A stretch of 64,000 nucleotides of DNA from Urechidicola croceus (GCF_001761325.1 NZ_CP017478.1:936001-1000000); one strand, 5' to 3'. Counted from the stretch's first letter, positions 41,896 to 50,599 are shown. Translations and numbers: made by a program. Notes: generated from the sequence alone by a model not told the origin.

Positions 41896-42354
41896 ATGAG
41901 TATAAAAGAAAAATTAAAATCACTAAATCTTATCTTACCTCCTGCTCCACCTTTAGGAGGGGTTTACAAACCAGTTATTATTATTGATAAAATGCTCTAT
42001 GTATCTGGGCAAGGACCTATGAGAAACGATAAAAGTTTAATCGTTGGAAAACTTGGTTCCGATTTAAACACACATGAAGGTTATGCTGCAGCTAAACAAG
42101 TTGGACTTACAATGTTAGCAACCATAAAAGAACAAATTGGAGATTTAAGTAAAATAAAAAGATTGGTAAAAACATTGGGGATGGTAAATAGCGAACCTAA
42201 TTTTTATGAACAACCACAAGTAATCAATGGCTTTAGTGAATTAATGGTTGAGTTACTTGGCGATGATTATGGTACTGGTGCAAGAAGTGCTGTAGGAATG
42301 ATTTTGCCCGGAAATATCGCTGTTGAAATAGAAGCCATTTTTGAAATCTATTAA
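41896..42354 (+). CDS. RidA/YjgF family protein
   Basis: At 152 residues this is a long member of the RidA family, whose archetype hydrolyses reactive enamine and imine intermediates released by PLP enzymes. VSGQGPMRNDK and the C-terminal active-site Arg in GTGARSAVGMILPGNIAVEIEAIFEI are present, while the N-terminus (NLILPPAPPLGGVYKP) and mid part are typical of the large YjgF-like subgroup. The stop overlaps the start of a PLP-enzyme gene by one base. The pairing makes sense because a dehydratase or aldolase of that class would release an enamine. Confidence 0.88.
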   Translation: MSIKEKLKSLNLILPPAPPLGGVYKPVIIIDKMLYVSGQGPMRNDKSLIVGKLGSDLNTHEGYAAAKQVGLTMLATIKEQIGDLSKIKRLVKTLGMVNSEPNFYEQPQVINGFSELMVELLGDDYGTGARSAVGMILPGNIAVEIEAIFEIY

Positions 42355-43444
42355 TGATGGAATGGTATGAAGTCATAGATCATAAAAGTATCTTATCTCC
42401 AGCTCTTTTATTTTATCCAGATAGAATAAAGGAAAATATACAACAAATGATTTCAATTGCTGGAACTCCAGATAGACTGAGACCTCATATTAAAACCTAT
42501 AAATGTGCTGAAATTGTTAAAATGCAATTAAATAATGGCATTAAAAAATTTAAATGCGCTACACTTTCTGAAGCTCAATTACTTGCTGAAGTTTCTGTAC
42601 CTGATGTTTTAATTGCATATCCGCTCGTTGGTCCAAACCAACAAAAGTATATTGAACTTATTGAGCAGTTTCCTAAAACTAAATTTTCTACATTAGTTGA
42701 TAATTTAAAGCAAATCAATATGTGGAATTCTTTTTCACATATTCCTATCAATATTTTTATTGATATTTTGATGCTGGAATGAATAGAACTGGTATAAAAC
42801 CTGAGTTCGCTTTTGATTTACATCAACAACTTAACCCTAAATTATTTAATTTTAAAGGGTTGCATATATATGACGGTCATATCCATACCCAAACTTTTGT
42901 AGAAATAAAAAATACTGTAGAAAATTACTTTACTAGTATTAATGAATTGATTGAAACAATTAAACAAGTAACAACTAAAGATTTTGAATTAATTTGTGGT
43001 GGAAGCATTACTTTTCCTATTCATGCACAATTTCCAAATAGAAATTTATCTCCTGGAACAACGCTTTTATGGGATTATGGGTATATTACTAAATTTCCTG
43101 ATTTAAATTTTAATATTGCTGGAGTTATCCTAACACGTGTTATTAGTAAACCATCAAAAAACATAATTTGTATTGATTTGGGGCATAAAGCTATTGCTTC
43201 GGAAATGCCTGAAATACCAATATACTTTCCACAAATACCAAATGCAAAAAAATTGGGGCATAGTGAAGAACACCTAACATTGGAGATATCCAACATTAAT
43301 AAATTTGAAATTGGAGATATACTCTATGGATTTCCTTGGCATATTTGTCCAACTGTTGCCTTACATGAACATGTAGGAGTAATTATTAAAAATAAATTAA
43401 GTGGTTTTTGGGAAATTACTGCACGTAAACGACTATACAAATGA
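42354..43444 (+). pseudogene. D-threonine-aldolase-like PLP enzyme (alanine-racemase-fold) split by a frameshift
   Basis: Two reading frames together give one protein of about 360 residues. The first (42354-42782) has the PLP lysine in RLRPHIKTYKCAEI (Lys47) and stops right after INIFIDI. The second (42779-43444) begins MNRTGIKPEFAFDL and ends with the metal-binding FPWHICPTVALHEHVGV. Family members have an uninterrupted ID(I/V)DxGMxRTGI here. In the DNA, removing two T from the T4 run at 42768-42773 restores IDIDAGMNRTGI exactly. This is therefore a frameshift in a homopolymer, real or from sequencing. The ATGA overlap could also yield two coupled halves. Related enzymes act on D-threonine, D-serine or 3-hydroxyaspartate. 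Confidence 0.85.
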
Positions 43445-44532
43445 TAAATAATACTAAAAAGAAGTTGTTTTTTGATGCTCATTTAGATTTAGCAATGAAT
43501 GCGCTAGAATGGAATCGAGATTTAAGGTGGACTGTGGATGAGATTAGAGCATCTGAAAAAAAAATGTACGATAAACCAGATAGAGGAAATAACACTGTTT
43601 CTTTTGATAGTCTTAGAAAAGGAAATGTCGGTATTATAGTTGGAACTCAAATTGCTCGATATGCAAAAAACAGTAACAAAATGCCTGGAGCAAGTTGGAA
43701 TTCACAAGAACAAGCATGGGCACAAACTCAAGGTCAATTGGCTTGGTATCAAGCAATGGAGTTTGATGGGGTAATTAAACAAATAAAAAATATTCAAGAT
43801 TTCGAAACTCAATTACTGAATTGGGAAAATGACACTGAAAATACACCTATTGGAATGATTAGAAGTTTGGAAGGTGCAGATTCAATTATAAGTATGCATC
43901 ATTTAGAAAAAGCCTATGCTGATGGCCTGAGAGCAATTGGACCTGCACATTATGGCCCAGGAGTTTATGCACAAGGAACAGATGCCACTGGTGGTATAGG
44001 TGCAAAAGGAAAAGAACTACTCAAAGAAATGGAAAACTTAAATATTATTTTGGATGCTTCACATTTATGTGATGATAGTTTTTGGGAATCTTTAAAAAAT
44101 TTCAATGGCCATGTTTGGGCAAGCCATAATAATTGTAGAAGTATAGTGCCACATAATAGACAATTTTCTGATGAACAACTAAAGGCTTTGATTGAAAGAG
44201 AAGCTGTTATTGGAAGTGTATTTGATACTTGGATGCTTAAAGAAGGTTGGATTAAGGGTAAATCAACTCCTAAAGGAGAAAACGTTTCTTTACTAAATGT
44301 TGTTAATCATATTGATCATATATGTCAATTGGCTGGTAACACTTTACATGTAGGAATCGGCTCTGATCTTGATGGTGCCTTTGGTATTGAACAATCTCCT
44401 TTTGATATTGATACAATAGCCGATCTACAAAAAATACCTGCAATTCTTCAATCTAAAGGTTATTCTGAAGAAGATATCGAAAATATCTGTTCTAATAATT
44501 GGATACGATTTATACGAAACTCTTGGAAATAA
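43441..44532 (+). CDS. membrane-dipeptidase-like peptidase, family M19
   Basis: This 363-residue TIM-barrel metalloenzyme has the zinc ligands His14 and Asp16 in FFDAHLDLAMNA, the bridging Glu in MIRSLEGADS, and further His ligands in LDASHLCDDSFW and WASHNNCRSI. The Asp lies in GIGSDLDGAFG. Bacterial M19 enzymes hydrolyse dipeptides, often those with a C-terminal D-amino acid. It overlaps the D-threonine-aldolase-like gene by 4 bases, so RidA, PLP enzyme and dipeptidase form one unit that plausibly handles D-amino-acid-containing peptides. There is no signal peptide, so it is cytoplasmic. Confidence 0.92.
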   Translation: MINNTKKKLFFDAHLDLAMNALEWNRDLRWTVDEIRASEKKMYDKPDRGNNTVSFDSLRKGNVGIIVGTQIARYAKNSNKMPGASWNSQEQAWAQTQGQLAWYQAMEFDGVIKQIKNIQDFETQLLNWENDTENTPIGMIRSLEGADSIISMHHLEKAYADGLRAIGPAHYGPGVYAQGTDATGGIGAKGKELLKEMENLNIILDASHLCDDSFWESLKNFNGHVWASHNNCRSIVPHNRQFSDEQLKALIEREAVIGSVFDTWMLKEGWIKGKSTPKGENVSLLNVVNHIDHICQLAGNTLHVGIGSDLDGAFGIEQSPFDIDTIADLQKIPAILQSKGYSEEDIENICSNNWIRFIRNSWK

Positions 44533-44632
44533 ACTTCATAAAATAGTAATATATTATCTCAACAATAAGTTTAAAACAACTTTAACTACGATTAAAAATC
44601 ACTCAAAATCAGCAGGTTAATAAATTAAATCT

Positions 44633-44704
44633 GTTTAACTATAAATAAATTTTATTAAACAATTATTGATTTTGTTTAATAATTAAATAAATTTGTTAAA
44701 CAAA
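44633..44704 (+). promoter_or_regulatory. cluster of GTTTAA/TTAAAC motifs upstream of the fasciclin gene
   Basis: Within 72 bases the motif occurs four times: GTTTAAC (44633), ATTAAACAA (44654), TTGTTTAAT (44672) and TTTGTTAAACAAA (44692). The second and third are perfect 9-bp inverted copies with a 9-base spacer. No standard TAnnTTTG box is seen before the ATG at 44722, so regulator- or alternative-sigma-dependent transcription is likely. The rest of the 44533-44721 gap shows nothing else. Confidence 0.5.
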
Positions 44705-44721
44705 ATTTAACTTATTTAATC

Positions 44722-46113
44722 ATGAAAAAAATGTCAGCTTTAAAAAATGTAGCATTCCTTATCTTACTTATTGTAATTGGATATGCTTGTAATGATGATG
44801 ATGATCCAATTATCATCCCTGATCCTTTAACTATTGTTGATACTGCAATAGCAACTCCAGATTTAAGTAATTTAGTTGCAGCACTTCAAGCAGCTGATGG
44901 TGATTTAGTATCAGTTTTAAATGGTAATGGGCCATTTACTGTCCTAGCCCCTACAAACTCAGCATTTGAAACATTTTTAAGTGCAAATGGTTTTGCAAGT
45001 TTAAATGATGTTCCTACAGATGTACTATCACAAATATTATTGAACCATGTTATAAGTGGTTCAGTAACTTCAACTGATTTAACAGCTGCTGGTAGCGGAT
45101 ATAGTAAAACAAATGCTGATGGTGCTGCTGGACAAAAAATAGATATATACTTTAACACGACTAACGGTGTAATATTTAACGGTATTTCAACTGTAACAAG
45201 TGCAGATATTTCAGCTTCAAACGGTATAGTACATATTGTAGATACTGTAATTGGATTACCTACAATTGTAACACATGCAGTAGCAAACCCAAATTTATCA
45301 AGTTTAGTTGGGGCTTTAACAACAGGAGGAAATACAACATTCACAGATTTATTATCTAGTGATGGCCCATTTACAGTATTTGCACCTACAAATGATGCTT
45401 TTACAAATTTTACAAATCCAAGAAGTAATGATTTGAATGCAATACTTTCAAATCATGTAGTTGTTGGTGCCTCTGCTTTATCGACTGGTTTATCAAACGG
45501 GTATGTAAAAACAGCCGCTACATTTGATAATACCGACAGTAATTTAAGCCTCTATATTAACACTGACAATGGTGTAGTATTAAATGGAATATCTACCGTG
45601 GCTGCAGCTGATATTATTGCTACAAACGGTGTAATACATGTTGTTGATAAAGTCATAGATTTACCAAATATTGTTGATTTTACTTTGGCAGACCCAACTT
45701 TTGAAACATTGGTGGCTGCTCTAACAAGAGATGATTTAACATTTGACTATGTTACAACGCTTTCAACACCTTTGGATACATCTCCTGCACCATTTACAGT
45801 TTTTGCACCAACTAATACAGCATTTGGTGATTTATTAACAGAATTAGGTGTCGGATCTTTAGCTGACATTGCCGAACCAACATTGAAAGCTACTTTAGAT
45901 CACCATGCTGTTGCTGGTGCTAATGTTTTATCAACTATGTTAACAGATAATATGACTGTTGTCACTCTTGGTGGAGATATTACTGCAAATGTCACAGGTG
46001 GTGCAACTTTAACTGACGCAAATGGCAGAATTAGTTCTATAACGGCAATAGATATACAAGCCGCTAATGGTGTAATACATGAGATAAACAAAGTGATTTT
46101 ACCTCCACTATAA
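44722..46113 (+). CDS. lipoprotein with three fasciclin (FAS1) domains
   Basis: A lipoprotein signal (LILLIVIGYAC) and an Asp-rich spacer precede three FAS1 repeats of about 130-150 residues each. Each has the H1-type motif (NGPFTVLAPTNSAFETFL, DGPFTVFAPTNDAFTNF, PAPFTVFAPTNTAFGDLL) and the H2-type end (NGIVHIVDTVIGLP, NGVIHVVDKVIDLP, NGVIHEINKVILPP). FAS1 proteins mediate adhesion or bind ligands at the cell surface; in marine flavobacteria they are abundant but functionally unproven. It stands alone with a repeat-rich promoter region and ends at a good hairpin terminator. Confidence 0.93.
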   Translation: MKKMSALKNVAFLILLIVIGYACNDDDDPIIIPDPLTIVDTAIATPDLSNLVAALQAADGDLVSVLNGNGPFTVLAPTNSAFETFLSANGFASLNDVPTDVLSQILLNHVISGSVTSTDLTAAGSGYSKTNADGAAGQKIDIYFNTTNGVIFNGISTVTSADISASNGIVHIVDTVIGLPTIVTHAVANPNLSSLVGALTTGGNTTFTDLLSSDGPFTVFAPTNDAFTNFTNPRSNDLNAILSNHVVVGASALSTGLSNGYVKTAATFDNTDSNLSLYINTDNGVVLNGISTVAAADIIATNGVIHVVDKVIDLPNIVDFTLADPTFETLVAALTRDDLTFDYVTTLSTPLDTSPAPFTVFAPTNTAFGDLLTELGVGSLADIAEPTLKATLDHHAVAGANVLSTMLTDNMTVVTLGGDITANVTGGATLTDANGRISSITAIDIQAANGVIHEINKVILPPL

Positions 46114-46170
46114 ACATATATAAGATGGTTAGTTTAGTTAGTTGATTTTTAATTTAATTCTAGTTAAGCG

Positions 46171-46197
46171 AAAGCTCCTCTTAATTGAGGAGCTTTT
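46171..46197. terminator. hairpin terminator after the fasciclin gene
   Basis: AAGCTCCTC (46172-46180) pairs with GAGGAGCTT (46187-46195) over a 6-base loop and is followed by TT. It lies between converging genes and may also act on the leftward MORN-type gene. Confidence 0.8.
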
Positions 46198-46205
46198 ATT
46201 TTTAA

Positions 46206-46886
46206 CTAATCTGTTGGAATATTTTTAATTTCTGTTGACTTTGTGAGTTCACCACCAGAATAATATTCCCAAAAACCAACTTTTAAATCGTGCTCATACA
46301 CTCCTTTTTCTTTTACATTTCCTTCCTTATCATAAAAAATAGCCTCACCATGTAATTCTCCATCTGTATACGTAACATCTTCTATAATAATACTATCTTC
46401 AGAAAATCGTTTCATATTTCCATTTAATATACCATTTTCATAATGAACTATTTTAGTCAATTTACCATTTGGATAAAATACTTTACTTTCACCACTTAAC
46501 TTTCCATTGATATAATTTTCTTCTACCATAAGTGATTTGCCATCTTTATGATAATAAAGCCACGTACCTATCCGTTCTTTATCAATCATTTTACCCTCAC
46601 TTTCTATAACACCTAATTCTGTAAAAAACTGAACACTGGCTTCTCCATTATTAAAAGTCTTTATAACTATTGGATAATCAGAAGAACTAGCAGAATAAAA
46701 CTTAAAAACCCCTACTTCTTTACCATTTTCGAATTGACCTTCGTATCTAATTCTCTTATTTTTATAATACTTTTTCCATTTACCTATTCGTTCACCATTA
46801 GAATTTACTTGATTTATTAATTCTTGTGCATTTAATTGCACGCCAATAAAAGTCAAAGCAATAATTGTAAATATGTATTTTTTCAT
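46206..46886 (-). CDS. exported MORN/YwqK-like repeat protein
   Basis: A signal peptide (FTIIALTFIGVQLNAQ) precedes about ten repeats of a 20-23-residue beta-hairpin unit such as NGERIGKWKKYYKNKRIRYE, EGKMIDKERIGTWLYYHKDG, NGKLSGESKVFYPNGKLTKI and DGELHGEAIFYDKEGNVKEK. This is the MORN-variant repeat also found in YwqK, which databases often label as a toxin-antitoxin component; here there is no toxin gene, so I do not use that label. Such proteins are common in the periplasm or on the surface of Bacteroidota, with unknown ligands. It is a single leftward gene. Confidence 0.82.
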   Translation of the reverse strand: MKKYIFTIIALTFIGVQLNAQELINQVNSNGERIGKWKKYYKNKRIRYEGQFENGKEVGVFKFYSASSSDYPIVIKTFNNGEASVQFFTELGVIESEGKMIDKERIGTWLYYHKDGKSLMVEENYINGKLSGESKVFYPNGKLTKIVHYENGILNGNMKRFSEDSIIIEDVTYTDGELHGEAIFYDKEGNVKEKGVYEHDLKVGFWEYYSGGELTKSTEIKNIPTD

Positions 46887-46928
46887 AATTTATAATTAAA
46901 CCTTAAAAATGTAAAACAACTACTGTGC

Positions 46929-47366
46929 CTATTTTATTGTAGCAATCCAGTTTTTTAGTTCTACTACTTGCTCAGTTGTTAATTTAGTATCTCCATGCAT
47001 GATTAAATAACTTTTTATTGGCATTTTTTCCTCTTCAACCATTTCTACAATCTCTTCTAATTTATGTTTCTTCTTTTTATCAGAAAAAGTTGTCCATTCT
47101 GAAAAATTTAAATCTTTTTTGCCATGTTCAATATGCTCTGCAACCCACCATGAAACCGGCGCAATCCTATCGTACCAAGGGTATCTAGTAGTATTTGAAT
47201 GACAATCATAACATGAATTTTTTAAGACTAGCGCAATATCAGTTGGTGGCTTTTCGGCAACAATAAAATCTGTATTTGTAATATCAGTTGAATTATTTAA
47301 ATCAACAGGTATGAATTGAATTGCTATAAATACAATAGCCAAAAGGAATAAAATTTTACGAATCAT
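46929..47366 (-). CDS. haem-binding domain protein (CxxCH)
   Basis: An N-terminal hydrophobic helix (FLLAIVFIAIQFIP) exports or anchors the protein. It is followed by KNSCYDCHSNTTRYPWYDRI, with the c-type haem motif C52-x-x-C55-H56, and then PVSWWVAEHIEHGKKDLNFSEW and a Lys/Glu-rich helix. KMPIKSYLIMHGDTKLT near the end offers Met and His as distal ligands. This is the Bacteroidota haem-binding family (Haem_bd), a monohaem periplasmic protein of about 145 residues. The electron partner is unknown. It is divergent from the helical protein gene at 47418. Confidence 0.88.
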   Translation of the reverse strand: MIRKILFLLAIVFIAIQFIPVDLNNSTDITNTDFIVAEKPPTDIALVLKNSCYDCHSNTTRYPWYDRIAPVSWWVAEHIEHGKKDLNFSEWTTFSDKKKKHKLEEIVEMVEEEKMPIKSYLIMHGDTKLTTEQVVELKNWIATIK

Positions 47367-47381
47367 AACATATAGGTTTTA

Positions 47382-47413
47382 TTGTATAAAAATACACTTT
47401 TTTAGTATTTTTG
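47382..47413 (+). promoter_or_regulatory. promoter placed directly in front of a start codon (leaderless mRNA likely)
   Basis: TTG (47382-47384), 21 bases, then TATTTTTG (47406-47413) form a good pair. Only four bases separate the box from the ATG at 47418, so the transcript would begin at or next to the start codon. Confidence 0.55.
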
Positions 47414-47417
47414 ATAT

Positions 47418-47996
47418 ATGAATACTCAAGAATTGACAAATTTAATAAATGCCAATGTAACTTCTTACAGAGAATATAGATTAAAATATGCTCAAATTGT
47501 ATTACAAAATGAACAGTTGTTTAAATCATTATTAGAAATTGCATTTGACGAAACAAATGAAGCTTCTATTAGAATATCTTGGGTTCTAGACTTTGTAATG
47601 AGAGAAAAATTGGAATTAATTTATCCGCATTTAGATTATTTTACAATTAATATTTCAAGATCTAAACATGATAGTATAGTTAGACCAATGGCTAAAATAT
47701 GTGAAAATTTAGCCATAGAATACACTTCAAAAAAACCTTCAGAAATAAAAAAATATATCACACAAAGTCATATTCAAAAAATTGTAGAAACAGGATTTGA
47801 TTGGCTGATTACTGATCAAAAAGTTGCAGTTAAAGCCTATACCATGGAAACGTTGTATTTATTTGGTAAAGAAATTGACTGGGTTCATAGAGAATTGATG
47901 TTAATTCTTGAACAAGAAATTGTAAATGGAAGTCCAGCATATAAAGCGAGAGGTAAAAAGATTTTGAATAGGTTAAACAAAGAAAAATTTAGTTAA
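47418..47996 (+). CDS. helical protein encoded next to purB, function unknown
   Basis: This 192-residue soluble, all-helical protein has no signal or membrane segment. Its spacing of hydrophobic and charged helices (LLEIAFDETNEASIRISWVLDFVMREK, SIVRPMAKICENLAIEY, DQKVAVKAYTMETLYLFG, SPAYKARGKKILNRL) looks like HEAT/ARM-type repeats. In Flavobacteriia this gene commonly precedes purB and is sometimes mis-annotated as adenylosuccinate lyase. It shares none of the lyase's signature sequences. Nothing is known of its job. A promoter ending 4 bases before the ATG suggests a leaderless transcript. Confidence 0.72.
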   Translation: MNTQELTNLINANVTSYREYRLKYAQIVLQNEQLFKSLLEIAFDETNEASIRISWVLDFVMREKLELIYPHLDYFTINISRSKHDSIVRPMAKICENLAIEYTSKKPSEIKKYITQSHIQKIVETGFDWLITDQKVAVKAYTMETLYLFGKEIDWVHRELMLILEQEIVNGSPAYKARGKKILNRLNKEKFS

Positions 47997-48047
47997 AATT
48001 ACTCAAATTTTGAATTAAAAAAATTCGTGTAATAATTCTATATACAT

Positions 48048-48055
48048 TATTTTTG
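48048..48055 (+). promoter_or_regulatory. -7 box of the purB promoter
   Basis: TATTTTTG matches TAnnTTTG and lies 19 bases before the purB ATG at 48075. No matching -33 TTG is seen. Confidence 0.5.
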
Positions 48056-48074
48056 TGCTTAGAACACAACAACC

Positions 48075-49418
48075 ATGAATTTAAATACACTTAATGCGAT
48101 TTCACCTATTGATGGTCGCTACAGAAGCAAGGTAGAAAGCCTTGCTCCTTACTTTTCAGAATATGCACTTATTAAATATAGAGTTAAAGTAGAAATTGAA
48201 TATTTTATATCACTATGTGAAGTACCACTACCTCAATTAACCAAGTTTAATAAAAAATTGTATCCATCACTTCGAAAAATTTATCAAGATTTTACTGAAA
48301 AAGATGCTTTAAAAATTAAAGACATTGAAAAAATAACAAATCACGATGTAAAAGCTGTAGAATATTTTATCAAAGAAAAGTTTGATAAATTAGACTTAAA
48401 AGATTCAAAAGAATTCATCCATTTTGGATTGACTTCTCAGGATATAAACAATACAGCAATTCCAATGTCATTAAAAGATGCATTAAATGAAGTTTATTAC
48501 AATCATTTAGAAAAATTAGTTCAGCGACTTGAAGAACTATCTCAAGACTGGAAAGATGTCTCTATGCTTGCTAGAACACATGGTCAACCAGCATCACCAA
48601 CAAGATTAGGAAAAGAACTATATGTATTTGTAGAAAGAATTAACCAACAATTGAAAGGATTAAAAACAATCCCTCACGCATCAAAATTTGGTGGAGCAAC
48701 TGGAAATTTTAATGCACATAAAGTTGCATACCCTTCAATAGACTGGAAAGAGTTCGGAACAAACTTTGTTGAAAAAAGTTTAGGATTACATCATTCATTT
48801 CCAACAACTCAAATTGAACATTACGATCATTTAGCTGGTCTTTTTGATGGATTGAAACGAATCAATACTATTTTAATTGATTTAAATAGAGATATTTGGA
48901 CGTATGTTTCAACCGATTATTTTAAACAAAAAATAAAAAAAGGTGAAGTAGGATCTTCAGCTATGCCACATAAAGTAAACCCTATTGATTTTGAAAATTC
49001 TGAAGGTAATTTAGGTATTGCAAATGCTATTTTTCAACATTTATCTGCAAAGTTACCAGTTTCTAGATTACAACGTGATTTGACAGATTCAACAGTTTTA
49101 CGTAATATTGGTGTTCCATTGGCACATACAATAATTGGTTTTTCTTCAACATTAAAAGGATTGAACAAACTATTAATTAATAAAGAAAAATTTCATGAAG
49201 ATTTAGAAAATAATTGGGCAGTAGTAGCAGAAGCTATTCAAACTATTTTACGAAGAGAATCATATCCAAATCCATATGAAGCATTAAAAGGATTGACACG
49301 TACCAATGAAAAAATAACTAAAGATTCAATTGCTAATTTCATCGATACATTAGATGTTTCTGAGGACATTAAAAATGAATTAAAAGTTATTTCACCAAGT
49401 AATTATACTGGAATTTAA
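48075..49418 (+). CDS. purB: adenylosuccinate lyase
   Basis: PurB catalyses two beta-eliminations in purine synthesis, releasing fumarate from SAICAR and adenylosuccinate. The 447-residue protein opens with NAISPIDGRYRSKVESLAPYF and shows ITNHDVKAVEYFIKEKF, FIHFGLTSQDINNTAIP, ARTHGQPASPTRLGKEL and the fumarase-superfamily signature loop GSSAMPHKVNPIDFENSEGN. These define the E. coli-type PurB class. Length is normal. It follows a helical protein gene and is followed 3 bases later by a small lipoprotein gene, likely in one transcript. Confidence 0.98.
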   Translation: MNLNTLNAISPIDGRYRSKVESLAPYFSEYALIKYRVKVEIEYFISLCEVPLPQLTKFNKKLYPSLRKIYQDFTEKDALKIKDIEKITNHDVKAVEYFIKEKFDKLDLKDSKEFIHFGLTSQDINNTAIPMSLKDALNEVYYNHLEKLVQRLEELSQDWKDVSMLARTHGQPASPTRLGKELYVFVERINQQLKGLKTIPHASKFGGATGNFNAHKVAYPSIDWKEFGTNFVEKSLGLHHSFPTTQIEHYDHLAGLFDGLKRINTILIDLNRDIWTYVSTDYFKQKIKKGEVGSSAMPHKVNPIDFENSEGNLGIANAIFQHLSAKLPVSRLQRDLTDSTVLRNIGVPLAHTIIGFSSTLKGLNKLLINKEKFHEDLENNWAVVAEAIQTILRRESYPNPYEALKGLTRTNEKITKDSIANFIDTLDVSEDIKNELKVISPSNYTGI

Positions 49419-49421
49419 TAA

Positions 49422-49793
49422 ATGAAAAACATTATCATACTTGTAATAGGAGTTGCTTTATTAGTATCATGTAAACGTGATTCTAAAGTAAATATTGAAA
49501 ATTTCAGAACTGGTAAATTTGAAATACCAGCAGGAGATAAATTTGAAAAAACTATATTTACAAGAAATGATTCTTTGCAAATTGAAATTTATGAAGACCG
49601 TATTGATTCATTATCTATAAAATGGAAAAATAATTTCAATTACACTCTTAGAATGTTAAATCCAATAACAGAATTAGACAAAGAACCAATAAATGTAAAA
49701 ATTACTGGAATCACATCAACTTCCTATGATTTTGAGGCAATTATTGGACACTCAAACTATAAACAAGAAGGTACAGTATATAAAATAGAATAG
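49422..49793 (+). CDS. small lipoprotein of unknown function
   Basis: A lipoprotein signal (ILVIGVALLVSC) is followed by about 106 residues, mostly beta strands (VNIENFRTGKFEIPAGDKFE, DSLQIEIYEDRIDSLSIKW, EPINVKITGITSTSYDFEAI). Flavobacterial homologues exist next to purB and are sometimes called DNA topoisomerase IV in databases, which is clearly wrong for a lipoprotein of this size. The fold may be lipocalin-like but nothing is established. It lies 3 bases after purB and 2 bases before the TerC gene, so it is part of a rightward run. Confidence 0.7.
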   Translation: MKNIIILVIGVALLVSCKRDSKVNIENFRTGKFEIPAGDKFEKTIFTRNDSLQIEIYEDRIDSLSIKWKNNFNYTLRMLNPITELDKEPINVKITGITSTSYDFEAIIGHSNYKQEGTVYKIE

Positions 49794-49795
49794 AT

Positions 49796-50596
49796 ATGAT
49801 GGAAATGTTTTTACAACCCGAAATTTGGGTAGCAATTTTAACTTTGGTCTTTTTAGAAATTATTTTAGGTATTGATAATATTATTTTTATATCTATTGCA
49901 GCCAGTAAACTTCCTGAAAACAAACAAAAAAAAGCAACAAATATTGGTTTGATTTTAGCAATGGTGCTTCGTGTAATATTGCTTTTTGGTATATCATATT
50001 TAGTAGCAATGGAAAATCCGTTTTGGCATATAGATTTATCATGGCTTAAAGCAGGAATTACTGGTCAAAGTTTAATAATGCTGGCGGGTGGATTATTTTT
50101 ACTTTATAAAAGCACACAAGAAATACATCATAAAGTAGAAGGAATAGAAAATAATGATGTTAAAGAAAAAAGTGAAAAAGGATATTCATTATCTAATGCT
50201 ATAGTACAAATCACATTGATAAATATCGTTTTTTCATTTGACTCAATTTTAACTGCAGTTGGTATGACTACGGGAATTAACAAACCAAATACTGACATTG
50301 ATGAAGCTTTAATTGTTATGGTTATTGCAGTTGTTTTATCAATTGTTGTTATGTTGTTATTTGCTAATCCTGTTGCAAAGTTTGTTACCAAACATCCAAC
50401 GGTACAAATGCTTGGATTATCATTTTTAATACTTATTGGATTTATTTTAATTTCAGAAGGGGCTCATATGGCACATTTGCAAGTTTTCGGAACAAAAGTT
50501 GGAGTAATTCCTAAAGGATATTTGTATTTTACAATCGCTTTCTCATTAGCAGTTGAAGCCTTGAATATGAAAATGAGAAAAAAAGAAATAATTTAA
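49796..50596 (+). CDS. TerC-family integral membrane protein (Alx/MeeF-like)
   Basis: The 266-residue protein has about seven to eight hydrophobic helices. It carries the hallmark acidic intramembrane motifs FLEIILGIDNIIFISIAASKLP near the start and VFSFDSILTAVGMTTGI in the middle, plus SFLILIGFILISEGAHMA. TerC-family proteins were named for tellurite resistance but recent work on bacterial members links them to manganese export at the Sec translocon. Here the next two genes encode a His/Cys-rich small protein and a TonB receptor with acidic His-rich loops, which supports a metal-ion role. Its start is ATG 49796 or 49799. Confidence 0.9.
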   Translation: MMEMFLQPEIWVAILTLVFLEIILGIDNIIFISIAASKLPENKQKKATNIGLILAMVLRVILLFGISYLVAMENPFWHIDLSWLKAGITGQSLIMLAGGLFLLYKSTQEIHHKVEGIENNDVKEKSEKGYSLSNAIVQITLINIVFSFDSILTAVGMTTGINKPNTDIDEALIVMVIAVVLSIVVMLLFANPVAKFVTKHPTVQMLGLSFLILIGFILISEGAHMAHLQVFGTKVGVIPKGYLYFTIAFSLAVEALNMKMRKKEII

Positions 50597-50599
50597 TCA

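Noticed and set aside
41936-41965. CCTCCT/AGGAGG hairpin at the start of the RidA gene
   Set aside because: The stem is only 6 bp within codons for PPAPPLGGV, in line with codon choice for Pro and Gly, and has no other regulatory sign.
44886-45344. 152-codon antisense frame in the fasciclin gene
   Set aside because: The plus-strand frame encodes clear FAS1 domains with proper signatures; the antisense product is low in recognisable features and is a shadow.
46206-46886. Toxin-antitoxin component (YwqK-type label)
   Set aside because: There is a signal peptide and only MORN-like repeats, and no toxin gene is next to it.
47418-47996. Adenylosuccinate lyase fragment
   Set aside because: Homologues are sometimes so labelled, but none of the lyase motifs is present; the real purB follows at 48075.
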